DNA of 64,000 bases, from positions 124,001 to 188,000 of the forward strand of contig NZ_JAVJSQ010000007.1 in the NCBI RefSeq assembly GCF_040219335.1. The letters run 5' to 3'. Source of the DNA: Gimesia sp. GTDB taxonomy: Bacteria > Planctomycetota > Planctomycetia > Planctomycetales > Planctomycetaceae. Positions 43,281 through 51,647 of this stretch are shown here, one piece after another. A program made the position numbers and the translations under genes. The notes under the pieces are model-generated. The model made no database searches. It worked only from the letters and a program-made list of their open reading frames with translations, and was not told where the DNA came from. The stretch's first letter is position 1. Every line of letters begins with the position of its first letter.

Positions 43281-43972
43281 CAACAGCGCGCGAGAGCGAA
43301 CAGGACTATCTCAGCCGACTGTTGCAGATGAACCCCCTGGATTGTACCGAAGAAATTCTGGCACGGCGGCACCACTTTCTGAATTCCCATTCGGTGGAGC
43401 ACCCATTCCTCGCTGATCTGGATCTGAATTTTCTTGATCGCAAACAGCGAGCAAGAAAAAAGTTAGAGACCATCCGCAGGAATTTCTGGCAGGTCAATGC
43501 ACAATCACTGCTGGCGCAGCTCGAGAAACTGGATGTCCACGAATTTCCCGAACTGGGTTTTTCCGTCAGTCGCCTGCAACAGGTTGCCCGGCTCAAAGGC
43601 GAATTCGCACGTCTGCAACAACACCATGCCTGCTTTGAAAATTTTTTCGATCAGTTCACTCAGCTGGTGGTCGCATCTCCGGAAGAGGCGGAACGACTCC
43701 GCACTCGTAATGGGGAGTCCACCAGCATAGAGCTGGTCGATCTTGATCTGAATACACCACGCGAGTACCAGCGCATTGCGGAAGTCGTTCAAAAACAATT
43801 CCCCGAACTCTATGAACTGGAAAAATACTGGTTGAACCAGGTCGCCGTTTCGGGCAGGGAACGGTCTTCAATCAATCGCACGGTCAATGTCCTGTATGCC
43901 CTGATCATCGCCTCCATCGGTCTGGTCCTGCTGCTGGCGCTGTTCTATCTTCCTGAAACTCTCACTGGCTGA
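43277..43972 (+). CDS. Membrane-anchored hypothetical protein in the hscC cluster
   Basis: A 231-residue protein not assigned to a family. The N-terminal 200 residues are helical and charged: [60 protein letters not shown] and a C-terminal hydrophobic helix at about 206-226 ([20 protein letters not shown]), giving a tail-anchored topology with the body in the cytoplasm. The ATGA overlap with hscC and the 14-bp gap to the J-like gene suggest a dedicated three-gene chaperone unit; it could hold HscC or its client at the membrane (inference). Confidence 0.75.
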   Translation: MTTARESEQDYLSRLLQMNPLDCTEEILARRHHFLNSHSVEHPFLADLDLNFLDRKQRARKKLETIRRNFWQVNAQSLLAQLEKLDVHEFPELGFSVSRLQQVARLKGEFARLQQHHACFENFFDQFTQLVVASPEEAERLRTRNGESTSIELVDLDLNTPREYQRIAEVVQKQFPELYELEKYWLNQVAVSGRERSSINRTVNVLYALIIASIGLVLLLALFYLPETLTG

Positions 43973-43986
43973 TTCCGGAGACTGGC

Positions 43987-45660
43987 ATGAGCGAATCTGA
44001 CGAACCACGGTGGGACCTGTTACCGGATGCCCCCGAACAGTTTTTTTCCCTGTCCGGCGATTACGATGTGCGCGACCTCAAACGTAGCTACAACGCGCTG
44101 ATCAAACGCTTTAAGCCGGAGAAATGCCCCGAAGAATTCCAGCGCATCCGGGCCGCTTACGAACGACTGAACGATGCACTCCGCTATGGAGAAACACTGA
44201 ATCCGGGAAGCTTACCACCCCAGGCCCAGTTTGACTGGTCAGCCCCGCCCACTCCCGGCAACCAGACTCAGGAACCTTCCGACGAACAGACCATCCTGCC
44301 TCCCTCAGACATCGAGCACGGTGAGTCGGAATCGGAATCCGCACCGCTGCTTGAATTCCCCGAGCTCTACGAACGCGTCCAGCAGGAACCGCTGCAGCAC
44401 ATCTACGAGGAACTCAAGTCCCTGCCGCACAAAACCCCCTACGATTATTATGCACTCGCATTGATGTCGGATCTGATTTCTGACGAAGAGCTGTCATTCC
44501 CGTTCTGGCTGCTCAAAGGGCTGAAAGCCCATCCGGAAGAGCCGGCCCTGTTTGAACTGCTGCACCAGTATTTTCTGACCGACCAGACCGTTAAGGGTTT
44601 GGGCAAGCTGCTGGTCGAGACGGCGCGGGTCATTCGTAACGACCGTTTCTACTATCTCACGGAAAATGCCTGGGACCGTCTGCTCAGGGAAGTTCCCTTC
44701 AACCAGTTTCGCCAGGTGCTGGAGGCCTGTGAATCAAACCTGCTCGATCACGAAGTCGATCACATGCTGGTGTTCTACGTGCATCTGCTCAAAGCGGGTC
44801 TCTGGAAAGCGGACCCCGACTGGATTCGCATGATTCTCGCCCAGATCGACGAATACCACGAACGGATGTCGTACTGGCTCGAACTCGAATACGAATTCCT
44901 GTTTCTGATTCGCAGCTACCGGGAACAGCGCGAGGAGTTTTTAAAAGGTGGACCGATCAGAAAGCTCATCGATCAAACCATCATCGACTACTGCACCCAG
45001 AGCGAACAGGTTGCGGACCGCCGGTTTCTGGAATGTCAGCAGACGCTGGTCTCACAAAGGGATGAACTTCTGAAAGAATTCAATGTGCCCAGCCGGGGTT
45101 GTGAAAACGTGATCTACCTCTGGGAGACCATCGCCGCGGATGTCTCCGAACGCATCGACACCGAATGGTCCCCCGATGATCCGGCGACCTTACCGGAACA
45201 GACTCACCGTCTGGCCGGTCAGTTGTTTGCCGAAACGGAAGGCGCCGAGTATCGCAAAGCCGTGAAGATCCCCACGCTGGCTTTCGTGCTGATCTTCCTG
45301 GTCTCGATTATCGTCGGTCTGCTCTTCGCGTTGAATAAATCGGACTCGATCTCGGCGATTCTGCTGATCGCAGGCTGCCTGCTGCTCTTTAACGGCGTGA
45401 CGTTCATCATCAGTTACCTGGTCGCAGACGTGGTCACCCAGGAATTCTACCTCTCCTGGTGGCGACGACAGCTGTTAACCTTCTACCAGTCACACTGGTT
45501 TCCGCTCCCCTTTCTGGCGGCAGAGTTAAAGCGGCTGAACGGGACCGGGGTCGGCAAGGAAAAGTTCCGCGGCATGAGCGAAGTAGCCCACATGGTCCGC
45601 AACGATGCCGGTCTCTGGTTTTACTCCACCGCCCAGCGGCTGCTGGCTGCCTGTCGTTGA
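43987..45660 (+). CDS. J-domain-like protein with two membrane helices (DjlB/DjlC-like)
   Basis: A 557-residue protein. Residues 15-66 look like a J-domain: VRDLKRSYNALIKRFKPEKC, then PEEFQRIRAAYERLNDALRY; the HPD motif that stimulates Hsp70 reads Lys-Pro-Glu at 43-45, so the key His and Asp are missing. Residues 120-420 are a long helical region with no known motif (TPR-like in feel). Two membrane helices at about 428-447 and 452-478 precede a short C-terminal helical end. E. coli hscC is also flanked by J-like djlB/djlC, which is known to give HscC partners, so a co-chaperone role is plausible though the degenerate HPD needs explaining. Confidence 0.8.
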   Translation: MSESDEPRWDLLPDAPEQFFSLSGDYDVRDLKRSYNALIKRFKPEKCPEEFQRIRAAYERLNDALRYGETLNPGSLPPQAQFDWSAPPTPGNQTQEPSDEQTILPPSDIEHGESESESAPLLEFPELYERVQQEPLQHIYEELKSLPHKTPYDYYALALMSDLISDEELSFPFWLLKGLKAHPEEPALFELLHQYFLTDQTVKGLGKLLVETARVIRNDRFYYLTENAWDRLLREVPFNQFRQVLEACESNLLDHEVDHMLVFYVHLLKAGLWKADPDWIRMILAQIDEYHERMSYWLELEYEFLFLIRSYREQREEFLKGGPIRKLIDQTIIDYCTQSEQVADRRFLECQQTLVSQRDELLKEFNVPSRGCENVIYLWETIAADVSERIDTEWSPDDPATLPEQTHRLAGQLFAETEGAEYRKAVKIPTLAFVLIFLVSIIVGLLFALNKSDSISAILLIAGCLLLFNGVTFIISYLVADVVTQEFYLSWWRRQLLTFYQSHWFPLPFLAAELKRLNGTGVGKEKFRGMSEVAHMVRNDAGLWFYSTAQRLLAACR

Positions 45661-45678
45661 GAGACTCTGCTCAGCCTG

Positions 45679-46179
45679 CTACACCCCCACTGGACCGGTC
45701 AACACGCTGGATTCGATGTTCGTCAGCTGAAAGCGGTTCCGCATGATGATCTTGTCCCCGACATCAATGGTTGCCCGGAAATCGAAGATCCCACTCAACC
45801 GCTCGTTCAGATTCACCCGGATTTCCAGCTGATCCCCGGGGCGGGCGAAGCCTTTAAAGCGGGCCTGTTCCACCTTGACCAGCACACCCAGGGCGTACTC
45901 ATTAAAGTGTGGATCGTGAGTGTTATATTCCGGCATCGGATTATAGCGTGCCGCGATGAGGATCCCCGCGGATTGCGTGGTCATTTCCTGCATCATCGCT
46001 CCCGGCACCACTGGCGCCCCCGGAAAGTGTCCCTGCAGAAAATACTCCTCACCCGTGACCCGCCGGGAGGTGACAATCTCACTGTCCGAAATCGACTGGA
46101 TGGCATCGACCATCAGGTAAGGGGCTCGATGGTGCAGGTAGTCTTCAACGGACGGAAATTCGTGGCGGTATGTTTGCAT
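45679..46179 (-). CDS. FabZ-like 3-hydroxyacyl-ACP dehydratase
   Basis: A 166-residue hotdog-fold protein. The catalytic motif GHFPGAPVVPGAMMQEMTTQ (50-69) supplies His51 and Glu65 as in FabZ; HRAPYLMVDAI near the N-terminus is also FabZ-like. C-terminal strands include VEQARFKGFARPGDQLEIRV. FabZ dehydrates 3-hydroxyacyl-ACP in fatty acid elongation. The residues between the two halves (ARYNPMPEYNTHDPHFNEY) are an unusual insert, so the acyl substrate may differ from that of housekeeping FabZ. It stands alone, convergent with the J-like gene. Confidence 0.87.
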   Translation of the reverse strand: MQTYRHEFPSVEDYLHHRAPYLMVDAIQSISDSEIVTSRRVTGEEYFLQGHFPGAPVVPGAMMQEMTTQSAGILIAARYNPMPEYNTHDPHFNEYALGVLVKVEQARFKGFARPGDQLEIRVNLNERLSGIFDFRATIDVGDKIIMRNRFQLTNIESSVLTGPVGV

Positions 46180-46402
46180 ACTGTGGACTTTCTGAGGAGA
46201 GATAAGATCTTAACGTACTATTTCTACTCAGCTTGTTGATTTTGGGAAGCCCTTAATTCGTGGAGAAAAGAGGCAGGAGGGAAACGAATATCATTGGAAT
46301 GGATATCCACATCAGCAGACCAAAGCGCTTGATCACTTGTGCACATATAACTAAACTGAAACTCATAACCACATAAGAGTTTTAGATCAAAGAGGAATCC
46401 TG

Positions 46403-46888
46403 ATGGCTATTTTTATCTGCTCCGAATGCGGACATTCCGAAGAAACACCCGAAGAATATATTGGTAAAAAAGCTCGCTGCCTTAGCTGCCAGACGATGGG
46501 AACGGTCCAGGCCAAACCACCTGCCCCTCCTCGGCAGTCTCCCCAACCCGTGGTGAAGGAGTCGAGTGCCGCTCCGCCTCCTCAGGATTTTGTGAAAGAG
46601 GAGACGCCTGCCCCCCAGGCACCAGCGTCTGCCTCCAGGTCAAATTCACTTACATTTGTGCTGATTGGACTGGTGGCTGCTATACTTGTCATTCAATTGC
46701 TGAGTATCCAGCTCAACATGCCTGCGTCAGTCCAGTGGGAATATAAGATTGTTTCCCCGAAAGACTCCGTCATCATTGAGGAACTCGATGACCTGGGTGA
46801 ACAAGGCTGGGAAGTTGTGACAGCCAGACGCGCTTCAGGCTACAATGACTCGTACTCATATGAAATGATTTTGAAGCGGGCTAAATAG
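46403..46888 (+). CDS. Zinc-ribbon protein with membrane helix and DUF4177-like domain
   Basis: A 161-residue protein. An N-terminal zinc ribbon has two CxxC pairs (FICSECGHS and ARCLSCQTM), followed by a Pro/Ala-rich linker, one membrane helix (about 87-105, TFVLIGLVAAILVIQLLS) and a C-terminal DUF4177-type fold (QWEYKIVSP, LDDLGEQGWEVVTARR, YSYEMILKR). DUF4177 has no known role. Proteins of this order occur often in planctomycetes. A clear ribosome site (AGAGGA) lies 7-8 nt before the ATG. No operon partner. Confidence 0.8.
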   Translation: MAIFICSECGHSEETPEEYIGKKARCLSCQTMGTVQAKPPAPPRQSPQPVVKESSAAPPPQDFVKEETPAPQAPASASRSNSLTFVLIGLVAAILVIQLLSIQLNMPASVQWEYKIVSPKDSVIIEELDDLGEQGWEVVTARRASGYNDSYSYEMILKRAK

Positions 46889-46938
46889 GTCGGTTTCAAT
46901 CACCGGCCGATTCCTCACTCTTTCGGAGCAGTTAATCC

Positions 46939-48078
46939 ATGCGAATTCTCATTGTCGGAGCCGGTATCGGGGGGATGACGCTGGCGGCGCTGCTCAAACA
47001 GCGTGGTTATCATCCCACGCTCATCGAGCGTGCTCCTGATTTTGAACACGCCGGCTACATGCTGGGTCTCTGGCCCCTCGGTTATCGGGTGCTGCATGGC
47101 CTGGGTCTCTATGAGCAGTTCGCCGCCGAGACTCTCGAATGCAGACATTACGAAGTCCGCGATAATCATGGCGAACTCGTCAAGCACTGGTCGATGGCAC
47201 CGATCTCGGATCGCTTCGGCCCCAACCTGAGTTGCACGCGTCCCCAGTTGATCAAGCTCCTGCATTCGGCTATCGACGATCTCGATCTCCGTTTCAATAC
47301 CACTCTGGATACGCTTTACGATGACGGCGAGACGGCAACCGTTGCATTCAGCGATGGCCGTACCGAGACATTCGACCTCGTCGTCGGTGCGGACGGCATT
47401 CATTCGAAGGTGCGACGGATGATCTTCGGCGATCAACCTTATTACCACACCAACTGGGGTGGCTGGGTCTGGTGGGTCGGCCTGGATCAAGTGCCGCAGG
47501 AAACCTTCATCGAACACTGGGGCGCGGGACGCTTCTTCGGGATCTATCCCACAACTCAAGGCGCGGGCGTTTATGCCGGTGCGCCGGTGACTGACGACTT
47601 CAGTCAGCCGGGACCGGGCCGCAATCAGAGGATTCGAGACCGGTTCACCGGGATGGGAGAACTGGTCGAGACCTGCCTGGAGTCGCTTCCCAATGACAAT
47701 TCCGATCTCTTCTTCTGGAAACTCTCCGACGTGCGAGCCAAAGAGTGGACCCGCGGCCGCGTGGTGCTGCTGGGTGATGCGGCAGCCGGCTTCCTCCCCA
47801 CCGCCGGCATCGGTGCATCAATGGCAATGGAGTCTGCAGCAGTTCTGGCCGATGAACTTTCCCGCACCAATACACAGTTTCTGGAACATGCCCTCGCGCT
47901 GTATGTCAAACGCCGCCAGCATCGCGTGGAGAGTACTCAAAACGATTCGCGCCACCTGGCGAAGATGATGTTCATCAAATCCGCCACCGTCTCGCACATC
48001 CGCGACGTCGCCACGAAATTCTATTCCCTCGAACAACTGGCCGGTTCGATCGCGAAAGCGTTTGACGAACCAATCTGA
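46939..48078 (+). CDS. FAD-dependent monooxygenase (PHBH-type)
   Basis: A 379-residue class A flavoprotein monooxygenase/oxidoreductase. FAD motif GAGIGG with VGAGIGGMTLAALLKQRGY at the N-terminus, the DG motif region VVGADGIHSKVRRMIFGD (about 149-166) and the GD motif VVLLGDAAAGFLPTAGIGAS (about 273-292), followed by AMESAAVLADEL. Fold and motif order fit salicylate/3-hydroxybenzoate hydroxylase-like and UbiH-type enzymes. The aromatic or isoprenoid substrate cannot be read from sequence. Trp-rich GGWVWWVGL may line the substrate pocket. Stand-alone gene; the next starts 45 bp on. Confidence 0.87.
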   Translation: MRILIVGAGIGGMTLAALLKQRGYHPTLIERAPDFEHAGYMLGLWPLGYRVLHGLGLYEQFAAETLECRHYEVRDNHGELVKHWSMAPISDRFGPNLSCTRPQLIKLLHSAIDDLDLRFNTTLDTLYDDGETATVAFSDGRTETFDLVVGADGIHSKVRRMIFGDQPYYHTNWGGWVWWVGLDQVPQETFIEHWGAGRFFGIYPTTQGAGVYAGAPVTDDFSQPGPGRNQRIRDRFTGMGELVETCLESLPNDNSDLFFWKLSDVRAKEWTRGRVVLLGDAAAGFLPTAGIGASMAMESAAVLADELSRTNTQFLEHALALYVKRRQHRVESTQNDSRHLAKMMFIKSATVSHIRDVATKFYSLEQLAGSIAKAFDEPI

Positions 48079-48122
48079 AAGAATCCAGAGCGAACACGAC
48101 AAACTCTGTAAAGAGATCACAT

Positions 48123-48839
48123 ATGAATGTAAATCAGACCCCCACCACGCTCGACAGACAACTCGCACGACTGGCGGATGAGACGACCTTAGCGGAACGT
48201 TTTGACATCTTGAAAACGCTCGTGGAATACTGGCATGGAGCAATACAGGCCGAAGACGCATTGACAGAAAATGAATTGAGCGAGATCGCGATGCCTGCTG
48301 CTCTGAAAAAATGGTATCTGTGGGCTGGCAAGCGTAAGAGTATTATGAGCGGACAAAATCATTTCTTCGATCCTTCAAGGTTGCATAAACATGGAAATCA
48401 CCTTGTTTTTCACCTTGAAAACCAAGGTTGTTTTGAGTGGGCAACAACGGTCGAGGAGGAAGACCCTCCTGTATTTGGACGCGAAGATGAACTTGATCCC
48501 TGGCAGCCCCAGAATTTGCGGCTCTCCGAGCATTTAATACAAACCTGTTTATTTGAAGCGATCACCTGTCATGCCAAATACAGTGCAACTGTAGCCTGGC
48601 TGGAAGAAACGAAAGTGGCATTTTTCAGGGAACACATTCCTGAAATCCCGATCTCTCCCTGGACCTGGTTGGAAGAAATTCGGTTCTTTGCTGGCCAGGA
48701 TCGTTTCATGTACACAATTCAAAATGGCGAATATGAAGGAATCCCCGGTTATAATGTCTGGATCGCCACTAAGACGAAGGAGCCACTGCAGTTCGCAAAA
48801 GAAATGATTGATGAAACATGGGATTATGTTTCACTTTGA
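48123..48839 (+). CDS. SMI1/KNR4 (SUKH)-like hypothetical protein
   Basis: A 238-residue soluble protein. The pattern LTENELSEIAMPAALKKWYL, WAGKR, QNHFFDPSRLHKHGNHLVFH, LENQGCFEWATTVEEEDPPV and SEHLIQTCLFEAITCHAKYS resembles SUKH-superfamily immunity proteins, which bind nuclease toxins. A C-terminal extension of about 70 residues (WTWLEEIRFFAGQDRF) is extra. No toxin gene is next to it. The assignment is tentative and based on pattern only. Confidence 0.65.
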   Translation: MNVNQTPTTLDRQLARLADETTLAERFDILKTLVEYWHGAIQAEDALTENELSEIAMPAALKKWYLWAGKRKSIMSGQNHFFDPSRLHKHGNHLVFHLENQGCFEWATTVEEEDPPVFGREDELDPWQPQNLRLSEHLIQTCLFEAITCHAKYSATVAWLEETKVAFFREHIPEIPISPWTWLEEIRFFAGQDRFMYTIQNGEYEGIPGYNVWIATKTKEPLQFAKEMIDETWDYVSL

Positions 48840-48853
48840 CGTGAATTCCTGAA

Positions 48854-50386
48854 TCAGCTGTCTCCCCCGCGATTCACCCGGTTATTATCTTCCGCGCGGG
48901 CCTTCTTGATCGCCGTGCGTTGCTGGTCGTTGTAGAAATCGGTTGTTAACGGCTTGCGTTTCTCACCCGACAGGGTTTCCATCAGTTGCAGCAGTTTGTC
49001 GACGATCTGCGGCTCCGCCTGAACTTCCAGGCCGGCGGTGCGGGCAGGCCAGGTGGTGTAGCCTCCCAGGTAATGCTGTTCGGGAGGCGGAATGTAGCCC
49101 GCGGCGCCGTTGGCCAGCCCCATGTTGAAGGTCTGCTTGAACGGACTCTGGGCTTTGAGCTTAAGCCCGGTAATCCCGTAGACTTCGTTCGGAATCGCCG
49201 TGATCCCCAGGTCGCCGATCCGAATCACCTGCAGCACGATCTGCTCCTGTGGATGCTCGTGAATCCACTGTGCCTGTTCCGCATAAACTTCTTCTTTCGA
49301 TTTCGGACGACGTTCGCCCCGGGCCTGGTTGTACTTGTCTGCCCAGGCCAACCGCTCCTTGTTCGGCAGCCGGCGCTTGATAAGCAGCGACGATTCCGCC
49401 ATCTTCAACTGTGACTCGGAACTGTCGTACTCGATCTGTTGATACGCTTTCCAGGCAATGTCGGCCAGTTCGCGGGCATACTGGTCGATCGAGTAATCGG
49501 TGCGGCGGGGCGCTCCATAATTCATCCATTGCAGATCACCGGAGGTTCCCTGAGACATGGCGGCCACGAACGGCTTCTCTCCTTTTGTACCGATTTTCTG
49601 TTCCAGCTCGTTACAGAACCGGCCGTAGTAATCGGACGAAAATCCACCCCGCGCGCCGAAATAGTGCATCGAATAATTGGCCAGCAGACCAATGGGTCGT
49701 TTGCCATCCGCAGACTGAATACTGAGTAGTGACAGTCCCGTATCAGCGGGACCGGCGGGGCCGATGAAGGCGGGATTCTGATAGCCCGGGTGCATGATCG
49801 CCCGGACCGTTTTGTCGCCGAAGGGATCGACGCCGTACTGCTCGGGATCCCGTAACCAGCGACGGCAGTGCGTATGCTCGGGTGCATCAATGCTGGTATA
49901 GCCGACGCGTGCCGGCTCCAGGTTGGCGTATGCCTGTGCGATCCCTTCCGCCAGTTTCGGAGGCAGGAAACGCTCATAACTGGGATCACTGCGGGTGCCC
50001 AGGCAATAGTTCATCACGCTGGGAGCAGAGTGCGTATGCGTGGAGGCGATTAGCATCCGATGAATGGGAATGCCGGTCTGTTTGCTGGCCAGCACTTTGG
50101 CCCGCTCGCAGACATCGCGGGGAATCATACAGGAATCGACGACGACAATGGCGATCGCCGCCCGGTCATTCTGCAGGACGAAACAGCGGGCTTTGAGACG
50201 ATCCAGGACTTTGTCCTGATTCTGTTCCAGAAACAATCCGTTCTGAATCGCAGGCAGCGTGGGCGGCGTCACATCGACCGTGGCCGCTCCCGCAGAGAGC
50301 CCGCACTCACCGGGTGTCGTCATGACAAACAGTGTCGCAAGCAAAATCAGGCTGGCTGTAACAGGTGGCATCGAAATTCGCATCAT
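48854..50386 (-). CDS. Exported neutral/alkaline ceramidase-like protein
   Basis: A 510-residue protein with a signal peptide (core VTASLILLATLFVMTTPGEC). The domain resembles the N-terminal domain of neutral/alkaline non-lysosomal ceramidases, common in planctomycetes: LSAGAATVDVTPPTLPA, VVDSCMIPRDV, LIASTHTHSAPSVMNY (zinc-binding THTH), LANYSMHYFGARGG, AAMSQGTSGDLQWMN and TAIPNEVYG. The two His of the THTH motif and the MHYFG His could bind the zinc. Natural substrate may be a sphingolipid-like or other amide; not shown here. The gene follows the SGNH hydrolase gene by 24 bp and is probably co-transcribed with it. Confidence 0.85.
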   Translation of the reverse strand: MMRISMPPVTASLILLATLFVMTTPGECGLSAGAATVDVTPPTLPAIQNGLFLEQNQDKVLDRLKARCFVLQNDRAAIAIVVVDSCMIPRDVCERAKVLASKQTGIPIHRMLIASTHTHSAPSVMNYCLGTRSDPSYERFLPPKLAEGIAQAYANLEPARVGYTSIDAPEHTHCRRWLRDPEQYGVDPFGDKTVRAIMHPGYQNPAFIGPAGPADTGLSLLSIQSADGKRPIGLLANYSMHYFGARGGFSSDYYGRFCNELEQKIGTKGEKPFVAAMSQGTSGDLQWMNYGAPRRTDYSIDQYARELADIAWKAYQQIEYDSSESQLKMAESSLLIKRRLPNKERLAWADKYNQARGERRPKSKEEVYAEQAQWIHEHPQEQIVLQVIRIGDLGITAIPNEVYGITGLKLKAQSPFKQTFNMGLANGAAGYIPPPEQHYLGGYTTWPARTAGLEVQAEPQIVDKLLQLMETLSGEKRKPLTTDFYNDQQRTAIKKARAEDNNRVNRGGDS

Positions 50387-50410
50387 CGGTTTCCTCTGAT
50401 CCTCGGTGAA

Positions 50411-51253
50411 TTACTGTTTTGATTCCTGCGCCGGTTTGTGGGCTCGCAGTTTGGGTGCGAGATATTTCGCGGTCTCGTCAGCGATCACATTGTAACCTGC
50501 CAGGTTCGGGTGCCGGTCCGAATACCAGCCGGGCAGATGTCCCAGGATCGGATCGAGCTCATTAGCCATCACGACCACCCGGCCTCCCGAGATGAAGGGT
50601 TTGATCAGAGCCTGATACTTTTCGGGAACCTTTTCCACCGGATATCGGCGGTAGTTGAGCATGTTAAAGCCCTGTTTGAGCTCAGCGGCATATCGTGGAT
50701 AAATATCGAACACCTCCAGCCCTTCTGCTTTCGCGACGCCGAAGATCAGATCGTTGATCTCTTTGCTCACCTCTTCATTGGCAAACGGAATCACCGTCAT
50801 GGGAATCAGCACTGCCTGTGGATGGTCTTTGCGTAGACGGTCCAGCATCGCATGGAAATCTTTGGGGAAGTTCTCCGTGAAGTTCTCCCGCTTCGCCCGG
50901 TCATTCAGTCCATAACGGATGAAGATATAATCTACGCCCGGCAGCTTGGCCGCATCCCGATCGTAGCGGCCCGAGTCAAACAGCCGCTTGATGTATTCAC
51001 CGCTCAAGCTGGAGTTGATCACATGACAGGCTGGCAGATCACCTTCCGCGGCCAGCAGCTGTTCGATGACTGATTCCAGATGCGGTCCTGCCGGTTTCAA
51101 CCGGCGGGGAATACTGCCTTCGGTTGTGCTGTCGCCCAGCAGCAGGATTTGAATCTTGCCCTCATGCTCCGCTCGGGCAGAAGTCACAAGCAGCAAGAGC
51201 AGGCAGCACAGCGGCAATAGAAATTTCAGGGAACGAATGCGGGGTGAGTTCAT
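50411..51253 (-). CDS. Exported SGNH/GDSL-family hydrolase
   Basis: A 280-residue protein with a signal peptide (LKFLLPLCCLLLLLVTSARA). SGNH blocks: LLLGDSTTEGS (Ser), SSLSGEYIKR (Gly region), YIFIRYGLNDRAK (Asn in GLND) and YSDRHPNLAGYNVIAD (Asp-x-x-His style DRHPN). It is a serine esterase or lipase-like enzyme, perhaps an acetyl-ester remover on polysaccharides; the substrate is unknown. It is likely first in a two-gene operon with the ceramidase-like gene. Confidence 0.87.
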   Translation of the reverse strand: MNSPRIRSLKFLLPLCCLLLLLVTSARAEHEGKIQILLLGDSTTEGSIPRRLKPAGPHLESVIEQLLAAEGDLPACHVINSSLSGEYIKRLFDSGRYDRDAAKLPGVDYIFIRYGLNDRAKRENFTENFPKDFHAMLDRLRKDHPQAVLIPMTVIPFANEEVSKEINDLIFGVAKAEGLEVFDIYPRYAAELKQGFNMLNYRRYPVEKVPEKYQALIKPFISGGRVVVMANELDPILGHLPGWYSDRHPNLAGYNVIADETAKYLAPKLRAHKPAQESKQ

Positions 51254-51647
51254 CAGTGGAGTCCTGTACGGTGAGTCATTCTGAGCGGGAAGGTTGAAAA
51301 CGTTTGTCTGGTTGATTCATTATGCTCTACGGAGACGGGAAGATCAATTTACTGATCGGTGGCTCTCCGCGCAAACCGGGGGCTGAGCATCCAGATGCGA
51401 CGGTGTCTCATAGAAAACACACATTTTTCTACCTGCCTGACTGCCAACACTTTGACGCAAACGCTGCCCTGCTCTGCACATCACTGGCATAGGTTTTGCG
51501 TAACTTAATTATTTACAAATGCGGACACCTCACCCGAATCATACTCAGGTAGATTCACTTGCCTCAGATATCACCGCTGACACCGCCTGAGATATTCCTC
51601 ACCAGAATCAATGAAACGAATTAACTCACATGAAAAAGGAGGCAGCA
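51254..51647. other. Divergent intergenic region with sigma-54-type promoter
   Basis: About 390 bp between the SGNH hydrolase (minus) and the BON protein (plus). It holds the -24/-12 promoter at 51485-51500 and a strong ribosome site at 51636-51642. A 56-codon ATG frame at 51322-51492 has no ribosome site and runs into the promoter; I do not call it. Sites for an enhancer-binding protein should lie 80-150 bp upstream of the promoter, but I see no clear inverted repeat. Confidence 0.45.
51485..51500 (+). promoter_or_regulatory. Sigma-54-type promoter for the BON-domain gene
   Basis: TGGCATA-GGTT-TTGCG agrees with the -24/-12 consensus, with exactly 10 nt between GG and GC. The start near 51511 gives a 137-nt leader. 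Similar elements precede the Mn-catalase and DUF421 genes, pointing to a shared sigma-54 stress regulon. Confidence 0.7.

Noticed and set aside
51322-51492. 56-codon ATG frame upstream of the BON gene
   Set aside because: No ribosome site, no family, and its end overlaps the -24/-12 promoter.
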